10,038 nucleotides of DNA, taken from positions 1-10,038 of the forward strand of contig CAYHOI010000071.1 of the NCBI GenBank assembly GCA_964358175.1, read 5' to 3'. This DNA is from CAYHOI01 sp964358175 (lineage in GTDB: Bacteria > Margulisbacteria > Riflemargulisbacteria > GWF2-35-9). Every line of letters begins with the position of its first letter. Position 1 is the first letter of the stretch. The position numbers and the translations under genes are program-made. Of the stretch, positions 5,953 through 10,038 are shown one piece after another. The notes under the pieces were generated by a model. The model worked only from the letters and a program-made list of their open reading frames with translations, searched no databases and was not told where the DNA came from.

Positions 5953-6642
5953 CTAATAGGGATGATCTCCCGGATAAACCGTAATCCCCGATTCCGCGAT
6001 ACGCATTCGGTGAATATCCGTGCTGTGACTGGTGCCTCTCATTTTGCGAATTTCTAAACCTCGATAGGTATGCCCCACGTGCAAAACAATCAGCCCCTGG
6101 GCGAGAAAATCTTCCACCCCAAAACGGGTAAGCCCCATTTCACCGGAAGGCTTCTCCGTAATAATAAACGTGGTACACCCCATCTTGCGAACCTCATGTA
6201 AAAGATAGAATAGTTCTTTGCGTAAAGCATTGTAGTCTTTGTAGAGAAGTCCCAGAGCCGGCAGTGAATCCAACACTAACCTCTGATACCCATTTTGCTT
6301 CACTTGCCCAATGATCGCGGTAAGAAGCTGAAACACATTGTCATCGTACTCCGACTTTAGAAGTGGTAAATACAAATACTTAATACTCTCATCAGCCAAA
6401 TATGGGGCAACTTTCCAGTCAAAGCGACCGATATCCTCAATCATATCTTCGGTCGGCTCCTCAAAAGACACATAGAGTCCCTTCTCGGAAAATTTATGCA
6501 TTCCGTTATATAAAATTTGGGAGCACAGAATGGTTTTGCCTGAGCCTGCAGAGCCAGAGACAAAATAATTTCTCCCTTTGGGCAACCCTCCTTCCACCAA
6601 AGCATCTAACCCATTAATTCCCGTAGGGATCCGTTCGATCAT
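5953..6642 (-). CDS. Single-domain KaiC-like RecA-family ATPase (catalytic site intact)
   Basis: A 229-residue single-domain ATPase of the KaiC/RadA-like group. Visible motifs are the N-terminal RIPTGINGLDALVEGGLPKG, Walker A GSAGSGKT (residues 30-37), the paired catalytic glutamates in YVSFEEPTEDM (E61, E62), Walker B LVLDSL (D125) and the KaiC-type trigger region RKMRGTSHS (199-207), with a final ITVYPG. Such proteins are widespread in archaea and bacteria without a clock; roles in signalling are suspected. A TTG at 6663 is in frame, but the ATG at 6642 overlaps the stop of the upstream gene as ATGA, so translation is coupled. It is the last gene of the three-gene operon. Of the three paralogues it is the only one with the EE pair, so it is the best candidate for an active ATPase or kinase. 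Confidence 0.92.
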   Translation of the reverse strand: MIERIPTGINGLDALVEGGLPKGRNYFVSGSAGSGKTILCSQILYNGMHKFSEKGLYVSFEEPTEDMIEDIGRFDWKVAPYLADESIKYLYLPLLKSEYDDNVFQLLTAIIGQVKQNGYQRLVLDSLPALGLLYKDYNALRKELFYLLHEVRKMGCTTFIITEKPSGEMGLTRFGVEDFLAQGLIVLHVGHTYRGLEIRKMRGTSHSTDIHRMRIAESGITVYPGDHPY

Positions 6643-7769
6643 ATGTTCACCACCCTTACCCAATCTCGGTTATAGTCAATCCATTTCATGCTCGATACTC
6701 TGACAAAAAACTCATTGCCTGTTTGCTTCGTCTCCACCACCCCATCCATCACATATTTAACGTTATTCAAAACGTGTTCTGAAACAGTTCCCTCTTCCAG
6801 AACATAAAGGGTGTTAACCATTCCAAATGCCATAGACGTTCGGCTCACCTGAGACAAAAAGCGTTGTACCGTGGACAGATCAAAATTGATGAGCAAAGAT
6901 GAGATAGAGTCGATAATCCGACGTCCCCCTAACTTGCTTTGAATAGACTGCCCCAAACTCTGACCAGCATCCGCAATGACCATCGACAATTGGTTAAGAT
7001 CCAAAATCCCCTCAACCGCATGTTTCTCTTTACGTAGCGGAGTGCCTGAAGACCAGGAATACGCGTCAACCAGGCTAAATAGATTAAATTCTTCGAATTC
7101 TTCAATCTTTCGATCCAAGAAACTGTCCAGAGATTTGCGAATCATTTGAGGAGAATCATCGAGCGCGATCAACATGCTTCGTTCACGATTCATGAGCCCT
7201 TTGGCCATAAATCTTCTCCCCAAGGTAGACTTGCCAGAACCCAGCTGACCAGCCAGCAATATGTTGGAGCCTCGTGGAAATCCACCTTTGAGTACTTGGT
7301 TGAGTTCGGGGATGCCGGTATCAACACGTTCAATGTCAATAGACGCGGACTGCGCGGAGACAGACGAACCATTGGGACTTCTTGTTTCTAGTGAATCCTT
7401 GCTTCGCATGAGTAAGGTTTGAACACGTGTTTTTAACTCCTCAAGGTTAAATGGTTTGGTAATGTAATCATCTGCCCCACCCTCAAAACCCGTAATCTTA
7501 TTGAACTCATCACCGATGGCAGACAGGATAATGATCGGAACGTGATTAAACTGCTTGTGTGCACGGAGCGTCTTACACACTTCAAACCCATCTTTCTCGG
7601 GCATCACAATATCCGTGATAATGAGATCAGGATTGTCCTTTAGTGCACGCTCGATCGCCTGCGTGCCATTTTTAGCCATAATCGTCTCATACCCGCAATC
7701 TTCCAGCATAATGCTCGTAAGCATCAGAATGTTTGGCTCATCATCCGCGATTAATATCTTGATGACCAT
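6639..7769 (-). CDS. Response-regulator receiver fused to a KaiC-like ATPase domain
   Basis: A 376-residue fusion. Residues 1-120 are a CheY-like receiver with acidic D9-D10, phospho-acceptor D53 (IITDIVMPEKDG), S83 and K105 (DYITKPF), so all key residues are present. A Ser-rich linker (~125-145) leads to a KaiC-like domain with IERVDTGIPELNQVLKGGFP, Walker A GQLGSGKST (174-182) and Walker B RRIIDSIS (D287). The usual catalytic EE pair is replaced by DD (D204-D205 in IALDDSPQ), and the trigger RG-type motif is missing. The frame is open up to 7964, but that part lies over the upstream gene; the ATG at 7769 is 4 bases after that gene's stop and starts directly at the receiver fold. The next gene overlaps by ATGA. 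A two-component kinase elsewhere would be expected to phosphorylate D53. Confidence 0.92.
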   Translation of the reverse strand: MVIKILIADDEPNILMLTSIMLEDCGYETIMAKNGTQAIERALKDNPDLIITDIVMPEKDGFEVCKTLRAHKQFNHVPIIILSAIGDEFNKITGFEGGADDYITKPFNLEELKTRVQTLLMRSKDSLETRSPNGSSVSAQSASIDIERVDTGIPELNQVLKGGFPRGSNILLAGQLGSGKSTLGRRFMAKGLMNRERSMLIALDDSPQMIRKSLDSFLDRKIEEFEEFNLFSLVDAYSWSSGTPLRKEKHAVEGILDLNQLSMVIADAGQSLGQSIQSKLGGRRIIDSISSLLINFDLSTVQRFLSQVSRTSMAFGMVNTLYVLEEGTVSEHVLNNVKYVMDGVVETKQTGNEFFVRVSSMKWIDYNRDWVRVVNI

Positions 7770-7773
7770 AGGT

Positions 7774-8463
7774 TTAAGAAACTTCCACCAGCCCCTGCTC
7801 AAAGACAATATCAAAACGAATCTCTTTGGGCTGATAAGCGGTATTTTGCATTTTCTGTATGACAAGTGTCCGACGATACTGTTCCTGATGATGCGTGAAG
7901 AACATTTGAATGAGGTTGGGGGCTTGTGTTCTCTCGAAAACAGGATAATCCAAACGTTCTGCATGAAGCAACAGAGTCGTCACCCGCAAAGCAGTATTCT
8001 CAAAGAATCGAATCAACTCGCTGACATAGCGACTGTAAAATTCTGGTAAAGCAACAAGTGCCGGGGGAATAACAGGATCGATGACTACTCGGCTCAAGTT
8101 GAAGGTGCGAATGAGTCGCTCCACTTCCTGAAAAAAATTGGGCAAGTACGATGTCCCCAAATCTTCTTTTGTGGCATTCCAGAAATAATCCCTCACATCG
8201 ATAATCTTAAATCGAGCCTGCTCTAATGCCCATCCGAAATCCCACCCCAAAGAGGAAATATCTGAAAGTATTTGTTCAGGAGAATCTTTGGCGACAAAAT
8301 AGCCCACCCTCTCATCCGAGTACAATCCTGCCCGAGCGAACTGAAGACCAAACATCGTCTTCCCAATGCCTGTTTCTCCGAGAATCACCGTGGTTTTGTT
8401 TTTAGGAAACCCCAATACTCGATCATCAATACAACGCACACCTGTTGATAGTCGTTCAATCAT
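7774..8463 (-). CDS. Single-domain KaiC-like ATPase with degenerate catalytic site
   Basis: A 229-residue protein, the same length as the third gene of the operon and starting with a similar MIERLSTGVRCID. Walker A GETGIGKT (29-36) and Walker B RVVIDP (D129) are present, so nucleotide binding is likely. The catalytic EE pair is replaced by K59-D60 (YFVAKDSPEQI) and the KMRGT trigger by QKMQNT, so ATP turnover is probably weak or absent. The middle part (residues 85-175) differs most from its paralogue. It is the first gene of the operon. The ATG at 8463 has AGAGG only 2 bases upstream, a short spacing. It may act as a regulatory or structural partner of the active paralogue; that is inference. 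Confidence 0.88.
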   Translation of the reverse strand: MIERLSTGVRCIDDRVLGFPKNKTTVILGETGIGKTMFGLQFARAGLYSDERVGYFVAKDSPEQILSDISSLGWDFGWALEQARFKIIDVRDYFWNATKEDLGTSYLPNFFQEVERLIRTFNLSRVVIDPVIPPALVALPEFYSRYVSELIRFFENTALRVTTLLLHAERLDYPVFERTQAPNLIQMFFTHHQEQYRRTLVIQKMQNTAYQPKEIRFDIVFEQGLVEVS

Positions 8464-8530
8464 ATCCTCTTGATTTTACATGATAGTGGGCAAGGATGTC
8501 TTCTGATATTTACTTTTTAGTAACGCTTCA

Positions 8531-8539
8531 TGATATACT
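8531..8539 (+). promoter_or_regulatory. Extended -10 promoter candidate for the FapA-type gene
   Basis: TGATATACT forms an extended -10 (TGn followed by TATACT at 8534-8539); no strong -35 is seen 16-18 bases upstream. Transcription would start near 8546, at the base of the first hairpin, so the transcript would begin with two stem-loops. A frame open from 8534 is in phase with the FapA-type gene. Confidence 0.4.
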
Positions 8540-8541
8540 AA

Positions 8542-8585
8542 GACCGATTTGGTTTTCGGTATACCGAAAGAACCAAATCTTGGTC
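8542..8585. repeat. Long interrupted hairpin (first of two)
   Basis: GACC (8542-8545) pairs with GGTC (8582-8585), GATTTGGTT (8546-8554) with AACCAAATC (8571-8579), and TTCGG (8555-8559) with CCGAA (8564-8568), giving 18 base pairs with only two 2-base bulges on the 3' side and a TATA loop. The core is a 14-base perfect palindrome. No T-run follows on either strand, so it is not a simple terminator. It could be an RNA leader structure, a DNA operator shared by the divergent genes, or a palindromic element lying inside coding sequence. Confidence 0.75.
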
Positions 8586-8600
8586 GCAGTTATGCTGAGC

Positions 8601-8625
8601 AAATTGGTTTCCCTGAAACCAATTT
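8601..8625. repeat. Perfect 11-bp hairpin (second of two)
   Basis: AAATTGGTTTC (8601-8611) pairs perfectly with GAAACCAATTT (8615-8625) around a CCT loop. The stem core TTGGTT/AACCAA is close to that of the first hairpin, and alignment of the two units (with about 45 bases each) shows clear similarity, so the region looks like a diverged tandem duplication. A 10-base palindrome AGTATATACT (8632-8641) follows. No T-run follows the stem. Confidence 0.75.
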
Positions 8626-8707
8626 AGTCGAAGTATATACTCAAACTAAGTTTTGTTTACGCCCAGGGTTATCGACAGTCATAAGGGCTAGAAAGCAGGC
8701 GGCATCA

Positions 8708-10038
8708 ATGCCCTGTAAGATAAACACCTTTCAACTTAAAGAAGCAGTGATCACGCTCTGGGATACAGGAAACCTATCGATCACCACCAAGGAAACCTTG
8801 GATTCGGCTGAACTTGATGCTCTGCTGGCTGAAATGTCGATTAACGTCCCTTGTCGCCTACATTCAGCCATCGAATCAATGAATATGCAGCTACCCCGTC
8901 AAGAGAACTTAACCTTTCTGATAGCCCAAGATCATTCTGACTCCGATTATGTGGAATACATCAGCAGCAATGCGCTTTATCGACTATACAAGAACGAAAT
9001 GCGTCTCGAAATGCTCTTGCCCCCCGTCGCTTCTCCAGAAAAAATACTTTTGGACTTACAAACTCTCAATATTATCAGTGGTATCCAATTTGATGTTCTG
9101 AGGAAAAATATTAAAAATCCCGCTCCAGATTATTTTGTTGCCGCATTGGGCATCCATCCTGTTTTAGCAAAACCACGTCAATATGAATTTAATTTTCTAA
9201 CTCGACGACCTGTTCCGGTATGCATTAAACAACGTGGAAAAGTTATGTTCCTAGACTTCACCCTCGAAAACCGTGTGCTGCAGAATGATCGAATAGCCTC
9301 GTTCCAAGAAGCTGTTTTAGGCCAAAACGGAAAAACCCTCTCGGGATTCCTTCTTCCAACAGATCCTGTATCCGCAACGAACGTGCCTATTCTTGGAAAG
9401 AATGTTGTCGAACGGGAGGGAAATGTTTACGCAGGCAGAGAAGGCATGGTCAATTTTGATTCAGACCTTATCTGCGTCATCCCCACCAAAGTATTCAGCC
9501 GTGAAGTCAAAGGGAAAACCATTAGTTTCGACGGGACAGTCATCGTTCTCTCCCAAGTCTCGAATAGCACAATCAAGGCGACTCACGATGTTATTTTACA
9601 TGGTCGAGTTCAAGACTCAAAAATCGAAGCATCCGGCTTTGCCTATCTGCTCACTGGGATCAGTGGCAAACACTCTGAGCTTCGTGCCACCTATGATGTT
9701 TTTTGCCCATTTGTTCATCAGGCAAATATGACCTCTACTCAAGGGAATATTCTTGTGGCCTATGAAGCCTTCAATGCCAAACTCGTTGCAAAAGGAACCA
9801 TCCGTGTCGAAAAAGCTTTTTGGGGAGGAGAACTATGTTCTTCAACCTGCATTAAGCTTCAAGCGGCCGGGAACGAAAAAACAAATGCTCCCACGATTTT
9901 ACGACTCACCCTTCAATTGGAGGAGAAGGATCAGCTACACCAGCTACAACAGGAAACGCAAAGGGTTATCCAGGTTTACCGACAGCTTCTGCAGCGAAAA
10001 CAACGGCATGAGACTGAGTTTCTCAAGAATAAACCAGA
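8708..10038 (+). CDS. FapA/DUF342 family protein, 5' part (cut by window end)
   Basis: At least 443 residues are visible and the gene runs off the window. An N-terminal region of about 85 residues precedes a FapA N-domain-like block (NALYRLYKNEMRLEMLLPP to AKPRQYEFNF, ~88-165). A domain-typical segment follows (GKTLSGFLLP, LGKNV, NVYAGREGMV, ~205-245), then a series of short repeats fitting a right-handed beta-helix (TISFDGTVIVLSQV, VILHGRVQDSKIEASGFAYL, TQGNILVAYEAFNAKLVAKG; ~260-370). A coiled coil begins near residue 402 (LEEKDQLHQLQQE). FapA proteins are cytoplasmic and have been linked to flagellar assembly and polar functions in some bacteria, but many homologues lack a known role. The ATG at 8708 has only a weak AGGCGG upstream. 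The frame is open back to 8534, and a TTG at 8549 would add 53 residues through the two hairpins. It is divergent from the KaiC-like operon. Confidence 0.85.
   Translation, partial: MPCKINTFQLKEAVITLWDTGNLSITTKETLDSAELDALLAEMSINVPCRLHSAIESMNMQLPRQENLTFLIAQDHSDSDYVEYISSNALYRLYKNEMRLEMLLPPVASPEKILLDLQTLNIISGIQFDVLRKNIKNPAPDYFVAALGIHPVLAKPRQYEFNFLTRRPVPVCIKQRGKVMFLDFTLENRVLQNDRIASFQEAVLGQNGKTLSGFLLPTDPVSATNVPILGKNVVEREGNVYAGREGMVNFDSDLICVIPTKVFSREVKGKTISFDGTVIVLSQVSNSTIKATHDVILHGRVQDSKIEASGFAYLLTGISGKHSELRATYDVFCPFVHQANMTSTQGNILVAYEAFNAKLVAKGTIRVEKAFWGGELCSSTCIKLQAAGNEKTNAPTILRLTLQLEEKDQLHQLQQETQRVIQVYRQLLQRKQRHETEFLKNKP

Noticed and set aside
5240..6000. Intron interrupting tRNA-Arg(CCU)
   Set aside because: Known group I introns in this tRNA interrupt the anticodon loop, which is complete here. 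No 3' half of the tRNA is found downstream in the window.
7770..7964. N-terminal extension of the receiver-KaiC gene
   Set aside because: This part overlaps the upstream KaiC-like gene in another frame, and the receiver fold begins exactly at the ATG at 7769.
9393..9731. Open frame of 112 codons on the + strand
   Set aside because: It lies entirely inside the FapA-type gene in another frame; the FapA-type frame matches its family along the whole stretch.
1..10038. CRISPR array, insertion sequence or rRNA
   Set aside because: No regularly spaced identical repeats, transposase motifs or rRNA sequence were seen on either strand.

Overview
The window reads as a bacterial chromosome segment with housekeeping genes, a small accessory insertion and a three-gene KaiC-like ATPase operon. 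An ExbB/ExbD (TolQ/TolR-type) proton-channel pair implies a diderm (two-membrane) bacterium. The GlyQ sequence is of the GAGTMNPATFLR type and not the GAGTSHPMTCLR type of gammaproteobacteria. Single-domain KaiC-like ATPases, a receiver-KaiC fusion and a FapA/DUF342 protein together suggest a deep-branching or poorly sampled lineage. I cannot place it to phylum from the sequence alone.

Layout. Positions 2-244 and 269-801 (+) hold two small unrecognised genes; the first is cut by the window edge and the second has a frame break in an A7 run just after its best start. Positions 742-886 hold a repeat-like segment whose left end copies the 3' end of the nearby tRNA-Leu and whose right end resembles an inverted tRNA tail. 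Positions 936-1019 (-) are an intact tRNA-Leu(UAG) with its own promoter. Next is kup (potassium uptake, + strand), which overlaps tail to tail with a tolQ-tolR/exbB-exbD operon (- strand). A bidirectional promoter region separates tolQ from glyQ (+). glyQ is not followed by glyS, its usual partner.

After glyQ there is a gene-poor stretch (4947-5195), then the 5' half of a tRNA-Arg(CCU) gene with no 3' half, and an AT-rich DUF4160-DUF2442 gene pair with its own promoter. This looks like an accessory module next to a broken tRNA gene.

The right half (5953-8463, - strand) is a compact operon: a KaiC-like ATPase with a degenerate catalytic site, a response-regulator receiver fused to a KaiC-like domain, and a KaiC-like ATPase with an intact catalytic site. 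The second and third genes are coupled by an ATGA overlap. Divergently, on the + strand, lies a FapA/DUF342 gene that runs off the window. The intergenic region between them carries two strong hairpins that are also in frame with the FapA-type gene. My inference is a phosphorylation-gated KaiC-family signalling module, possibly linked to the FapA-type protein; this is not shown by sequence alone.
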